Of a DNA stretch of 64,000 nucleotides, positions 32,966-44,790 are shown one piece after another. Location of the stretch: NCBI GenBank assembly GCA_021234155.1, contig JAJEKV010000051.1, positions 9,756,105-9,820,104 of the forward strand, given 5' to 3'. The stretch comes from Isoetes taiwanensis (taxonomy: Eukaryota; Streptophyta; Lycopodiopsida; Isoetales; Isoetaceae). The translations under genes were made by a program, and so were the position numbers. Under the pieces are notes generated by a model, which was not told the DNA's origin, made no database searches, and saw only the letters and a program-made list of their open reading frames with translations. Each line of letters starts with the position of its first letter. The stretch's first letter is position 1.

Positions 32966-33736
32966 TTAGCCATAACAGCGAATTGGATCAGTGCAACCCT
33001 TTGCTGCAGATTGTCTGAAACCAAATCTGCCTCCTTTGGCTAAGTACTGCTGATGGAATGCTTCTGCCCTGTAAAACTTCTTTGCTGGAAGAATCTCTGT
33101 AACGATCTTGTCATTTAATTTGTGCTGATAATTTGCACATGATTTTCTTGCAACCTCCTCTTGCTCTGGTGTGTAGTAGTAAATTCCAGAACGATATTGA
33201 GGTCCATTATCATGACCCTGAAGTAACAGCAAATTCCCAATTCAATAAAATGTCTCAAACTTGTAAACAAAAATGCAAAACCCAAATGTCAAACTAACTA
33301 GAAAGATGTAATGAGGCAAGATTGAAGAGTAAAACAGAGACGAGACAAAATTGAAGCTCACCTGACGATTTAGTGTAGTTGGATCATGGCGAGCCCAAAA
33401 GACATCCAAAAGAGTCTCGTATCGACAAATTTTAGGATCATAAAGAACTCTAACCACTTCAGCATGGCCTGTATATCCTTCACAGACATCTCTGTAAGTA
33501 GGCGAATGCAGAGTGCCTTGGGAGTAACCTACCTCCGTCTTTGTTACACCCTTTACTCTCTGAAAAGCAAGTTCAATCCCCCAAAAACATCCTCCCCCAA
33601 ACTGTGCAAATTCTTGGCCAAATTCAGCAACATCTTCATCAGGCCCCTGTGCAATCTTCAACCCCATTTCATCTCTTAATGCATTAGAACTACGGCTGCC
33701 AAAACCAAGCTTATTCAACCATCCGCGTTTCCCCAT
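32966..33736 (-). CDS. MSRA: Peptide methionine sulfoxide reductase A (two exons)
   Basis: Exons are 33736-33362 and 33217-32966, joined over a 144-bp GT-AG intron (CAG/GTGAGC, TTCAG/GG). This restores [17 protein letters not shown] and a 208-residue protein. MSRA reduces methionine-S-sulfoxide in proteins, using thioredoxin. The catalytic cysteine is Cys50 in [19 protein letters not shown] and the [12 protein letters not shown] block form the rest of the substrate pocket. Cys200 and Cys206 in the C-terminal [10 protein letters not shown] are the usual plant recycling cysteines. The start ATG at 33736 gives a short non-acidic leader ([13 protein letters not shown]) matching cytosolic-type plant MSRA. 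Length is normal and no defect is seen, so this is probably a working gene. A plastid isoform would carry a longer transit peptide, which is absent here. Confidence 0.96.
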
Positions 33737-34018
33737 TTCAAATCAAATAATAACAGAGTCTAAAAATGAACAGATCCAGAGGCTTGATTATTAGAGGATA
33801 TAAAGGAAATGGGTGCAAGTGGTCTACGAGGCAAATGAAGAAATCAAGAATCGATGTTTCAAGTGGGCTTGAATCGGAAAAGATCTGCGAGAAATGTGAA
33901 GAACGGATAATTCGAAACAAGTTGCCTGCAGATCCGAGGAATCGATTTGGGCGAAAAAAATGGAGGAGCAGGAGGAGGAGGAGTGTTAGGGTTAAAAATG
34001 ATGGAGGGTGGGAGGTCG

Positions 34019-34025
34019 TTTTATA
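34019..34025 (-). promoter_or_regulatory. TATA box of MSRA
   Basis: The minus strand reads AGTATAAAACG, placing TATAAAA at 34025-34019. It is about 285 bases upstream of the MSRA ATG. A start site near 33990 would give a leader of roughly 250 bases with a CT-rich stretch (complement of the GGAGGA repeats at 33960-33985). Confidence 0.65.
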
Positions 34026-34735
34026 CTGCCTCCTTAGCCGCCACCGTAAGATCCGACCTTCCCTGGCGGCCGCCGTGGCCGCAAACTGTCCCTTGATATT
34101 TTTTTGGCTTTCAACCTTGGCTTTGATTTTTTTTTTATTTTTTTTTTTCCTCAGTTTTTTTCTTTCGTTTTTTTTTTTTCTTTTTGTCTAAAATATTGAC
34201 CCAAGAAGCAGCTTTATGCTTAGATTATTCGACATGTTATAGCCACGAGCATACCCTTGGTATATCCGTGTCTTTGACATGTTATGGCCACGCCAAAAAA
34301 ATTACACGGCGTTTTTGTTGACTTGGCGGATCTTTTGCCATTTAAGGCTGGCTATAACATGCCCACGTCCAACATTTACCGCGATGGAGATTATTGGGGC
34401 CAATTCTTGACCCTTGGTGAGCCCCTTTGCTCTCTTTCCTTGACCCCGATTTCATGGCGCTCTTTCACTTTTCTTCCCTCTGACTCTTGGATACGCGCTA
34501 TCTCATCTCTCTTGTCTCCTTCCTCCCCAGTCTGATGAAACGTTGTTGTCCATGTCGCTCGTTTCATTATGACCACTCCTCTTCATATCTGCTCTTTCAT
34601 AGCTTCTTGGTTTAGCATGTATCTGCCCTCTCAGATTTTGACTTGCAATTCATGACGAAAGGAGTTCTACTTTTGTACGCCTGTCTCTTCATTAATTATG
34701 TTGGTTTCCTTGTCACATGATCTTTAAAGTATGTA
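34026..34735. other. Upstream flank of MSRA; T-rich tract 34110-34185, no further gene recognised
   Basis: A GC-rich patch (GGCGGCCGCCGTGGCCGC at about 34063) is followed by a T-rich tract and then DNA with GACATGTTAT.GCCACG repeated at about 34231 and 34277. An 83-codon plus-strand frame begins with ATG at 34284 (MATPKKLHGVFVDLADLLPF) but has no recognised motif and its downstream part is low complexity. Confidence 0.45.
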
Positions 34736-34848
34736 TATGTAAATAGACTTTTGTTAAAATTACTATGGATGAAATTACACCTCCTTTAAACCAAGTGATT
34801 ATAACACCATTTCCACATGTGCATAATTTCAACAAAAAGTCTATTTAC
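34736..34848. repeat. Small inverted-repeat (MITE-like) element, about 25-bp arms
   Basis: GTAAATAGACTTTTGTTAAA near 34739 is matched by the inverted TTTCAACAAAAAGTCTATTTAC ending near 34848, with one or two differences. The 113-bp unit could fold into a hairpin. No target duplication was established. Confidence 0.6.
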
Positions 34849-36740
34849 GTGTTAAGAAAACCCCAAATGCGCTTTCACTATGCAAGGGGCCTAATGGTCG
34901 GCGAGTTTGCTGCCTCACCTGGCGGCCCTGCCTTGTCTCGCCTCTTACTGTGAAAGTATACAATTCTAAAGCATTAACCATGAGTTAAAGTCAAGAAGTA
35001 GGCACAAAATAAACAGTTTAACATATTTATAACAAAACAATACAATTTCTTGTGAATCTTTTTGCAATCATGTTGTGTCGTAGTAATTTCTTGTGCAAAT
35101 CACATATTCCATCAATAGAATGCTTTAATTCGTTCTATACATATATTATTTTTTATTATGTTATGTAGAAGATACTTTGGTATAAAAGCTAACATCAAAA
35201 CAGTGCATATCGTTCAATCATAGTTTTGTCCTGGTGGACAAAAAACAATAAATTGTTCATATGCAAGCAATATGCTCTCTAGAAGAAGCATTTTGTCAAT
35301 GGGTGATCTTAGCATTTTAGACTTCTTGCTCATTTACAAAGACAAGTTCTACATAATAAACCACTTGTCAAGATGGATTGCTTAACTAGCAAGTTTGTCA
35401 AGTATTACGGAAGTGTTATGGTCACTTTGCATTACTTCTATGCAATGTAACTCTCGTCAATGTACTAGGCTTTTTAGTCTAATGATATGATTTTCTTGGA
35501 ATCTAAGATATTTCATAGGATATATAGCTTTTCAAAATATCTTGAGTTCTACTTGCCCATCATACGCTGACACGAGAACTAACATTGTGTGTATCACTGA
35601 CATACTAAATAAGTTATGATATCTTGATGCTTCCAAGTATTGTTCTTTACACATTTTCCTTGCATCCAACTAGAAGATGATGTGCTATGACAAAAATCAT
35701 TGACAAAAAACGTGTTGGCGGTAAAATAAGATATTTTGTTGAAATATCAGTATAGACTACAACAGTGCACAAGGGCATATCGTGACAAAACACGTTCATA
35801 TGGCGGCAACATATGATATTTTGTTGAAACACTACTATAAACTTAAACACCACACATGATAGTTCAAATCTCATTGCAACATTTTGCTAACATTGAAGTG
35901 CATAAAAAAATATTGGATCGTAGAAGGAAATTGACGTTGGATGCCATTTAAGAACTACTCGCATTTTTTTTATTTAGTTATTGCATATTGCATCTCGTTC
36001 TTTAAGCCAGACTGAAGGAATTTATTTCTCTAAGAAAAAGTGGCCATTTAGATTGACAGAAGTATCATCAACTCATAATCATAGCCTTTCATGAAATTCT
36101 AGTAGAAGAAAACCGAAGTCAAAGATAAGAGATTCACCTTAAAGCTTCCCTTCGAAAGATGTCAAATCCTTACTCTGGCTTGATCCATTTGCATCTAACG
36201 AATCAAACCAAGAATAAGGAACTCTAGGGTCTCCCGCCAACTAGAGTTCTTTAGCTCTTAAGCCTTCCTACCATTTTTGAACTATGACATAGTAAATTTC
36301 CCTTGCTGGGAAAGGGAATATGGGCCTGCTAGAAGTACTACAGACTGAGATCTTCTACAGAAATATGATATTAGGCTCAAGCACCAAGAAACGGTTGCAA
36401 TTGCTTTCTCGAAGATTTGCATTTATCCCACTTTTTAAAAGATGCAAGAAACAAGAAAAATCTTAGAACAAGGCATTCTTGTTTCTTTGACTGCACAATA
36501 CTATAAAGAATAAAACTTCCCAACCCACCGATTTTCCAAAAGTGACATGCTAATCAAACGAATCCAATCCGGAATATTTTCTAGCAGGGATCATCCTTGA
36601 TAATCCAGGTTTCACCTGCGAGGCTTGAAAAGCAACACCAAGAGTTAATATGCAACATGCCTTACTTAGGATGTTCTTCTTCTCTCCTTTTCTACTCAGA
36701 GTAATAAAGATTGATCCCAGAAGTTTCTTCAATTAGATTT
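34849..36740. other. No gene recognised
   Basis: AT-rich. AGATATTTTGTTGAAA and CATATG..CAACATATGATATTTTGTTGAAA phrases recur at about 35729 and 35812, a diverged duplication. Nothing else is seen. Confidence 0.5.
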
Positions 36741-36778
36741 CAAAAAAAAAAAAAAAAAAAAAAAAAGAGAGAGAGAGA
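36741..36778. repeat. Poly(A) run followed by (GA)n
   Basis: About 25 A residues pass directly into GAGAGAGAGAGA. It could be an old retroposon tail, but no retroposon body was recognised to its left. Confidence 0.8.
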
Positions 36779-37629
36779 ACTAATATGCCTTCCCTGAACG
36801 CTTCTTCCTTTTGAGACTAAAAGATGGACATCCTTATTCCAAGCATTCAAACCAAGCCCCGAGATCATTCCGCAAGAATTATATGGTATAGAAAAGTCGT
36901 ACTAGAAAGAAATCTTTGTATCGTCACAAACATGAGAATACTGTAAAGGCATACCATTCTTTGAAAATAAAAGTAACCCCTTGACTAGTTTTTGTTTTTT
37001 GTTTTTTTTAATGTTCTTAACATGAACTATAGGGTATAACTGGATGGGCACACTAGTTGATTTAAGTAGCTGCACCATGGTATTGCTTCAGAAATATGGG
37101 GGCATTGAAAATAGCAACACAATACAGTAGGGTTCTGACCTCTAAAACTTTATTTGCTTCATTTGCATTATTAAGTTTTCTTTTAGAGTTTCTAACATTG
37201 AACAGAACAATCATCATCTATCAAAGCTATTTAAGGGAAAGGCTACAGATAACCATGTGCCAAAGCTCCGTCTATTACAGCTAACCCTGATAGGTAATGT
37301 TGATTTGCAAGAATGTATTCTGGTAAAAAGCTGGAGGTCTAAGGACACTGCCAGAAAGGATATGGACTCATTAGGTACATGCCCAATATGCTCATAAATA
37401 TGGATTGTTCAAGTTTCGTAGAAGACATACCTTTGCTGCATTTGTTCACTTGAAGAATGTTGTATCTGGTTTAGCATTCCGTATATCACAAAAAATGGTT
37501 CAGCACGCGCTATATGACCATTTTGCTATGGTTTGCATATGATTCTATTGTTGTATTTGTGTGAGGGTATGCCAATAGTATTTATAGAGCGCGTATTGTA
37601 TTTCTTGTTAGTTTGCACTCCCAACCTAT
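36779..37629. other. No gene recognised
   Basis: AT-rich sequence with no motif or repeat of note before the CATGCA array. Confidence 0.5.
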
Positions 37630-37772
37630 GGTTTTGGCATGCACATGTGCATGCATTGCATGCATGCACATAATGCATGCACACAGCGCATGCATACCAT
37701 GCATGCACGCTATGCATGCACTTTGCAATGCATGCACACAGTGCATGCATACCATGCAATGTATGCATGTTG
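37630..37772. repeat. Dense CATGCATG / GCATGC palindromic array
   Basis: More than a dozen GCATGC or CATGCA words occur in about 140 bases (for example TGCATGCATGCACA and GCATGCATACCATGCATGCA). CATGCA is the core of the RY element bound by B3-domain factors. The spacing is irregular and the open frames across it merely read Met-His-Ala-Cys repeats. More CATGCATG words occur in the units at 37963 and 38323. Confidence 0.85.
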
Positions 37773-37907
37773 AGTCCCTTTGGTGCTTAACACCATGCAA
37801 GGCACATTGTTTACTCTCTTTTGCGGCCATATAGGTATTTTTACATGAGAAACATACAACATTCATCTTCACGGTAAATTTGCAGATTACTTTTGTTGTA
37901 TGAGAAC

Positions 37908-39102
37908 TAGAATCCCATCGATCCGAGACATCGGATCGCCATTCTAGAATGGGACGAGCATGCATGTTTTGCATGCATCGCGGTAACGCATGCCCGCTTC
38001 ACGGTTGGGAGTTCGCTATTTTAGCGCGTTTTACGCCCGACTTCTCATCGCTTCCTCTTCTCTCGGCAGCATCTTTATTCTCTTTGATTTGTTTCCGTGC
38101 GGGGAGGGGCTTCTTCCCGCTTTGGTTTGGCTAATTTGGCGTTTCTTTCATCTTTGTCCGTTCTCGCCTTTAGCCTTCATCCCGTGACCTTAGGTCCTCG
38201 ATCCTAGTTTGTTAAGGAAGTCCTTTGGTATTCGGGCGGTTTGTTGGTTTCATCACGAGTCCCATTCTAGAATCCCATCGATCCGAGACATCGGATCGCC
38301 ATTCTAGAATGGGACGAGCATGCATGTTTTGCATGCATGCGGCGCATGCCCGCTTCAGTTGGGAGTTAAGCTATTTTAGGCGTTTACGCCCGACTTCTCA
38401 TCGGCGCTTCCTCTTCTCTCTCGGCGGTACCTTATTCTCTTTGAACCCACCCTCCCCCTTCTTTGTTATTGTATTTTATCGGCGTGGCACGCTACAGAAT
38501 CAACCCCTCCACTCGGGAGGTTTGGTTTGTCTTGTTGTTTTGTTGGTGATGTGCGGTGCGAGGTTAGCGGCGGTATCTGTTTTTGACTTTTCCATTCGTG
38601 GGTTTTGGGAGCGATTTTTATGCCTTTACGTTTGTCCAAGCCCCTTCTTGGAAGGCTTATCACTAGGGTTTTTCCTCGAAACCCGAAAGGGCGGGTTTTT
38701 AATCCGGTGATAAGCTTTCGGCAGTACACTAGCCCAGTCTCTATTAGCATTGTATTTTGTTGGGGTCCAAATGATATAATTGGATTTTCCCTTTATTTTT
38801 TATGGGTAGTTCGCATGTGTGCGGCTACCCATTATCCACCATTGTAGAAAATCTGCTGAGATGAATGAGAAGCAAAAGGGCGGGGTTTTTTAATCCCGGT
38901 GATAAGCTTTCGGCAGGTACACTAGCCCAATCTCTATTAGCATTGTAATTTGTTGGGGTCCAAATGATATAATTGGATTTTCCCTTTATTTTTGTGGGTA
39001 GTTCGCATGTGTGCGGCTACTCACTATCCACCATTGTAGAAAAATCTGCTGAGATGAATGAGAAGCGGTTTGTTGGTTTCATGCGAGTCCCATTCTAGAA
39101 TT
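37908..39102. mobile_element. Unclassified inverted-repeat element, two tandem units
   Basis: Two units follow each other. Unit A (37940-38271) and unit B (38300-39102) both start CATTCTAGAATGGGACGAGC and end in CGAGTCCCATTCTAGAA, which is the inverted form of the start. Each is preceded by a perfect 8-bp stem with a 4-base loop (CGATCCGA-GACA-TCGGATCG) at 37919-37938 and 38279-38298. Unit B contains an internal duplication of about 205 bp (about 38690-38880 repeated at 38885-39065) around GGCGGGTTTTTAATCC. No coding frame with known motifs is seen. A related single unit lies at 56686-57709. Confidence 0.65.
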
Positions 39103-41320
39103 CATAAATCCCCAAGTTCATACAGATATAGCTTATTATGCTCGAGTAGCAAGTTGTGATACTGTGTTCATGCAAACAGCAAGGTCCAGTACTATATTCA
39201 TAAGAATCCCGTTGCTTTTGCTTGTATTTTAGTCTTTCAAAGAAGAACAGAAGGATATACCTCTCAAAGCATAATTGGCAAGCCTCTTCGCCATGTGCAT
39301 CCACCTGAAGAAAGCTTTGAAGTAAGTTTTGTCAAGTTGTATGATTGCATACTTGTGATTTGCATGTTGGGCAAGGGTTATTCCACAGGTGATCAAAGTT
39401 GCAAGTTGTAATGAGCTAATTTGTTGCTAATGGACAAACTTACTTATAGGATGTTTTGAAATGTAATTCCAATTTGTATCCTGAATACATAATAATATTA
39501 ATATGCATATTGGCATACATATTATTATTTACACATTTGTTTGTCAATTTGTAATGTAAGCATAAGATTCATGATATTGCTTTCCTTTATTTGTTCGTTT
39601 TATTACTTGCTACAAGGTTGCCTTCGACTCTAAACATATTTCAATGGTCTGAGAGGCTATGGTATATTTCTAAGATATTTGAGGCTGCAAGGCAACCTAC
39701 TAAAGAAGAAGACATGCTCTGCTAGGGATAGTTACACTTTGTTGTTCTATTCTATTCTATTCTATATTCTTTACTGTAACACTAGAGTTGTCAGGCGATG
39801 GACAAAAAATGGTGCATTTGCACTGTTCACTTTAAAATTCATATAAAATCAATGGCTCAAAATTCAATAAAACCATTCCTAGAAGTTCATATGTGGCAGT
39901 CATGTTCCATATATAAAATATCTAAAAATCTATCTACCTCCATTCTTGGAAGTTATGCTTAGGTGAATCCAAGGGGGCATATGCCAGACTGCCTTATATT
40001 TACATAAGGTAAAACTGTCTTAATGAAATGATTTTTTTCGATTTTTTTCAGTATTTTCTTATTTTTCTATGCGAGTTAGAGAGTACAACACAAAAAAATT
40101 GCACCTACTGTTTTCTGTCTTCTATGGACCAATAATTACTTTAACATGAAATTAGAGATCTATATTGCCAAGGAAGGCTTGCAACCATAAAAACAAATAT
40201 AGTTCATCATGAAAGATGATCTACATGCACTATTATCATACAACTTACAATACTTCTGGCAGCAAACACAGTAATAAGTTTATGATAGCAAGAAAAAGTA
40301 GGTTTCTTTGTGTTTTTTGCAATATATGACATCAAGAACCTCTATGCACATGTATTATTATATGTGGGTTGTAAAAGAGTGTTATCTTGATTAAATGATT
40401 CAAATTTTGACAAGTCTAAGTATTGACCATTAATGGTCCATGGATATTTATATTTAAATCTTGCAACTACTATGTCACTTTCACATCAAATTTGAGATCT
40501 ATGTTGCCAATGAAGCCGTGCATTCATAAAAAATGTAGCATTTCCTAAAAGATGAACTATATGTACAATTAGCATACTTAAACTCCAATATCGTGTAGTA
40601 ACAAACACAACCAATTGTAGAGAATGCATGATTAACTGGGGATTAACTACTATATATAGATTGATAAAATTATAATCTACGTAGATATAAGTGTAATATA
40701 TAGCGTGCATCTTTTATTACCCTTTTAAAGATGATATACGAATTTTATTAAATCATTATAGAGATATTTTTGTCCTGAATTCTATATAAGAGATTCTTTA
40801 ATCAACATTGAAATCATTATAACTTACGAATGCTTCAAAAAAACATCGAACATAGCTCTTAGAGTCAACAAATTATGACCACAAGAATTAGGCCCAAATT
40901 TATAATAGTAAGAAAGAAATAATTCATACCCTCAAACAGCTCTTTTGAGCAAAATTGTGTATGGCGACTTCATCTAATGTCATATAATCGTAAAAAAACT
41001 TGGGAACATACAAATCAATATGTTGTATCATAAAAAATTATTTGCTCTTGATTTTAGCAAGGTTTGGATCCCATTGTGCTAGAAAATATGAGGACTGTAG
41101 TTCTGGACTAGTATGAAAACTGCTAAATTGTATGAGGTTTGGACAATTACCACAAGATATGGGTGAATCCATTGGTCATGAAATTCTTTTAGATCATAAA
41201 GAATCAAGTGAAGATTCAAAAGGTGTGCTAGATTGCAAAATGGAGAAGTTCCTCTCTGGATATATGGGTTTAAGTGGCAGAGGTACGATAGGTTGAAGTC
41301 TGGTCACAGATTGTATAAAA
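39103..41320. other. No gene recognised; diverged duplication and a (TATTC)n run
   Basis: AT-rich. A (TTCTA)n run at about 39744-39766 resembles the LINE tail but has no body. Sequences at about 40150-40270 and 40490-40615 are diverged copies (GAGATCTAT.TTGCCAA.GAAG and AACAAACACA). No gene is seen. Confidence 0.5.
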
Positions 41321-41322
41321 GC

Positions 41323-41342
41323 TTTTTTTTTTTTTTTTTTTT
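41323..41342 (-). repeat. Poly(T) run, possible retroposon poly(A) tail on the minus strand
   Basis: About 20 T residues. On the minus strand the upstream phrase GTGTAGGGGCTGGTGTAAAA would be a retroposon end, but no body could be assigned before the LINE tail at 41521. Confidence 0.45.
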
Positions 41343-41520
41343 ACACCAGCCCCTACACCTCTGACCTTTCCTCAAATTCTAGCCTATCCACGTGTAATTT
41401 CCAGATCAGCAAAAAATAATGTGGATCTTTATTACTCAAAAGAATAGTGCATGACTCAAAACCCAGAGAAGATGTCCAACTAGAGCAAAACTACCCACCA
41501 CATACACAATACAGAAAAGG

Positions 41521-43180
41521 AATAGAATAGAATAGAATAGTTTTTTTAACGTCCACGAAGACCAATAGGTCATGGGACCCATACAATGGACTAGTACAAT
41601 CATTACTACTAGGATTAAAAAACCCCTGCCTCGAAAGGTTTTCAAGGGAAAAACCTTTGCAGTAATGATGATACTAGACAAGCTTAGATAATGACTACTG
41701 AGGGCTCAGTAATTGCAGACGTTTATCTAGAACCTCAAGTATGTATAATGCCAAGTCATGCACGGATGGTGCTGGTGAGAAGTTGTGGAAGCGTGGAATG
41801 GAATGCTAAGGTCGAAAAATGATTCCGACTATCTCAAAAGCGGGGCAACTTCGAGAAGAGTATGGCTTTCATCTTCAATAACACAGAATCGGCAACAAAG
41901 CACATAGTCTCGCTTCTCGCGGCAATTGCGGCCGCTCCCATCTACCCAATCTCAATCCGTAGCACTGTGGGACCCCGTGCGAATTGATGCAATAGCTACA
42001 AGCTTGTTCCTGGACAATGAAGCAAGCAAATAAGCTTGGGGCCCTGGTGCCAAAGTGGGATTTATGTGTGCATGATAATGACCAGTTTTCACTTGGGCCA
42101 AAGTAACTGCGTCCCATATCTTTTGAGAAAAACGACCATTAAGATATTGTTGCAAAAGCTCAGGATCAGAACTGGCAAGCATCAGGCAGTGCTCTGGTTG
42201 CACAGCCCAACGTGCAAACCATGTAGTGCAATGCTCTTTCCAACATCGTTTCAAACGCTGAGGAGAGAATAAATATTACCAAGAGCATGACTGACCATGA
42301 ATATGTATGAATCTGAAGATAATGCTCCCAAAATGATATTCTAGATATCGTTTAAGAAAGATTACTTCATGCTTTGGCAATATGTCTACGAGCATCATTG
42401 AGCAATTGAGTATCTGGAAAAACCTGCCCTTTGAAAATGAAGAGATTTCGTCTCTTCCAGATGAAACAGATGATTCGCAAATGCCAAATGGAAAGCCCTC
42501 TTTTTCAGCTTATCCCAAGAGCTGGATAGACTGACAATAGGACATGCTGACTATTCAAATCACAATGAAAAAAGCCCAAAACCCACTATTACAAGCCGAA
42601 CATGTTGACACAAGAAGAATTACTACTAAATTGTGTCATCCCTCTGTAGCAGAGAGGGTTAATCAAAGAGACTTATGGAAGAAATCTATGAGCAACAGTA
42701 TTTACCAGCACAGATCTATGAGTGATTTGCCACCATAAGATAGACATCTTAGGATAGAGCAATTTATCCCAAACCCATCTTCAAACTGTTGTCCGATGAG
42801 GTTTAGGGATAACTAAAGACCATTTTGGGATGGAGGCAGCATATCAAAATGAAGCAGGACAGTATACATTGAATGCACCAGTTGCTTCTCCTTGACATTG
42901 CCATGAACCATCCAAAGGACGAACAGAGGAGATCAAGGGATGATCTACTTGACATCACCCAAAGGGATCCACCAATAGTTAGCTGTAGGATCGATATGGG
43001 CCTTCGGATGGAACTGAAATAAAGTGCGCATAGTCTCCCAAGCAACTAGTAATCCCTTGAGGAAAGGTAATGCATTCAGATATAAGTGGATAGAATAACG
43101 CCCATAAAAGGAGTGGCTTGATGGATGGAGAGCCAAAAGAAATGCACATCATAAGGGTATATGACTTGTCTACCACCTGT
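41521..43180 (-). mobile_element. LINE 3' half with zinc-binding region and (TATTC)n tail
   Basis: Minus-strand blocks from 43136 down read LLVAWETMRTLFQFHP, NYWWIPLGD, IICFIWKRRNLFIFKGQ, RCWKEHCTTWFARWAV, QKIWDAVTLAQVKTGHYHAH and IASIRTGSH, then LRLGRWERPQLPREARLCAL. The first three match the LINE at 8470 block for block (for example RAWDHVRVLFQ, IWKRRRLWIF). The later blocks match 51489-52240 (IASIRTGAHHLRLETGRW). Frames change several times, so it is dead. The 3' end is GTTAAAAAAACTATTCTATT, a pentanucleotide tail instead of plain poly(A). The RT core is missing. Confidence 0.8.
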
Positions 43181-43724
43181 CATGATGTTGGATAGTAGAT
43201 CTCCATTCTCAGTGGGGTTCTCTCCTCAGCTCTTGCTACCTATAATTGGCTGCTCAATCTATATAGTATCTAAATCTGGATGAAAACGCTTAGTCCTATA
43301 GTAATCCAAGGTTAGGGAAGACTCGAGTGGCAGCTTATTAGTGTAAGGTAGTGTCGTCAATCCAGGCGTCAATCTTATCACAAAGAAATGAAGGAATCAA
43401 ATGGGCATCAAGCGACATCAAGCAACTCTATCGAGCTTCTTATGATATCAAACTTGCAAATGATGACATCGCGCATCCTCAAGATGTCACTTCACAACTC
43501 ACCATTAACATTGGTGATCTTAAATTTCCCTTGGAATTTGGAATATAGAAAGCTGGTGAAGATTCAAGTGACCATGAAATGTTGGTTGGACGACCTCTTC
43601 TCCGCCAAGCTAAAAGCATTCACTACAACATAATAGGGTATTTTTCGTCGGGTATAGCATCAAACAAAGTGATCTATGTGTATTCTCAAAGGCCCACTAA
43701 ATGTCACAAGGTTGACACTAAAAG

Positions 43725-44178
43725 TGTAACGTTCCTAACCGATATGCTCTTAACCAACTGGGCAAAACCGTCTAGACGTTTATGAGCAGTCGCTTCTACC
43801 CATTTATGCCGGTGTCTCAGGAACGCCCCACAGGCACATTCAAGGTTCGAATACTCGAGCGGTCTACCATGGGCCCGTTACAGTCTCTCCCACTAGAACT
43901 ATGCTCGTCCTCGAGCATCCAAGGCTATATCATGTCACAATGATTACCAAGTCTTTGCAAATTACCCATGCATATAGGCACCCATAGAGACTCAAACTCA
44001 AGACCTGCTCTAATACCAACTATAACGTTCCTAACCGACATGCCCTTAACCAACTGGGCAAAAGCGTCTAGACGTTTATGAGCAGTCGCTTCTACCCATT
44101 TATGCCGGTGTCTCAGGAATGCCCCACAGGCACATTCAAGGTTCGAATACTCGAGCGGTCTACCATGGACCCGTTACA
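43725..44178 (-). mobile_element. TRIM copy 2, complete, with 5-bp target duplication
   Basis: Same family as 854-1306. Direct repeats of 158 bp lie at 43725-43882 and 44021-44178. They are nearly identical to each other apart from a TG-to-TA change at the start of the second. The primer site on the minus strand reads TTGGTATTAGAGCAGG next to the upstream LTR, and the purine tract GTGGGAGAGAC abuts the downstream LTR. The target duplication is AAAAG (43720-43724 and 44179-44183). It sits inside the gypsy fragment between protease and integrase remnants. Confidence 0.9.
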
Positions 44179-44790
44179 AAAAGTGCTATACTTTGATGTC
44201 GCATGGGCATCACCTTTTGCTCAAGTATTGCTTCAAGGCCACATACTACAAAAATGACATAGTGACTACATTCATGGCACTTGCATGCCATGTTTGCGTC
44301 GAGCTTACATCCAAGTTATTCAATAATTGCTTCGTATTTTCTATCATATTAGTAGAGTTCCACAGGTATTAGTCAGTGATAGAGTTATCCATTTCATGAA
44401 TGGACTCATTGCAGTGATAGAGGTTTTCAACTGCATATCATCCCCAATGTAATGGGCAAAAGGAGAAATCGAATACGCAAATGATTCAGATATTGAGAAA
44501 GACAATTGAAGCATATAAAGGGAATTGGCATTCTCTGTCATCGGCATTATGGTCATACAAAACTCATGAGAAACATGCTATAGAGGATACACACCTTTCC
44601 AATTGGTATGTGGGAAGGAATCAGTGTTACCTATAGAGGTTGAGTTGTCATCTTTGAGGATAGCCTTAAAGTATCATGGTACACAAGAACAATTTAGGAA
44701 CAGGTGTTAGCTTTGAAGCAGCTGGACGAGGACAGACACATGGCCTATTTGGCAAAACATTTCAGAAAAGGACAACAACAAAAGATGTTC

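Noticed and set aside
33738-33920. 60-codon upstream ORF ending one base before the MSRA start
   Set aside because: The frame has no ATG. Its apparent first codon is TTG, so there is no basis for an upstream ORF.
37526-37974. Minus-strand 130-codon Met-His-Ala-Cys-rich protein
   Set aside because: A translation of the CATGCA array, with the opposite strand open as well.
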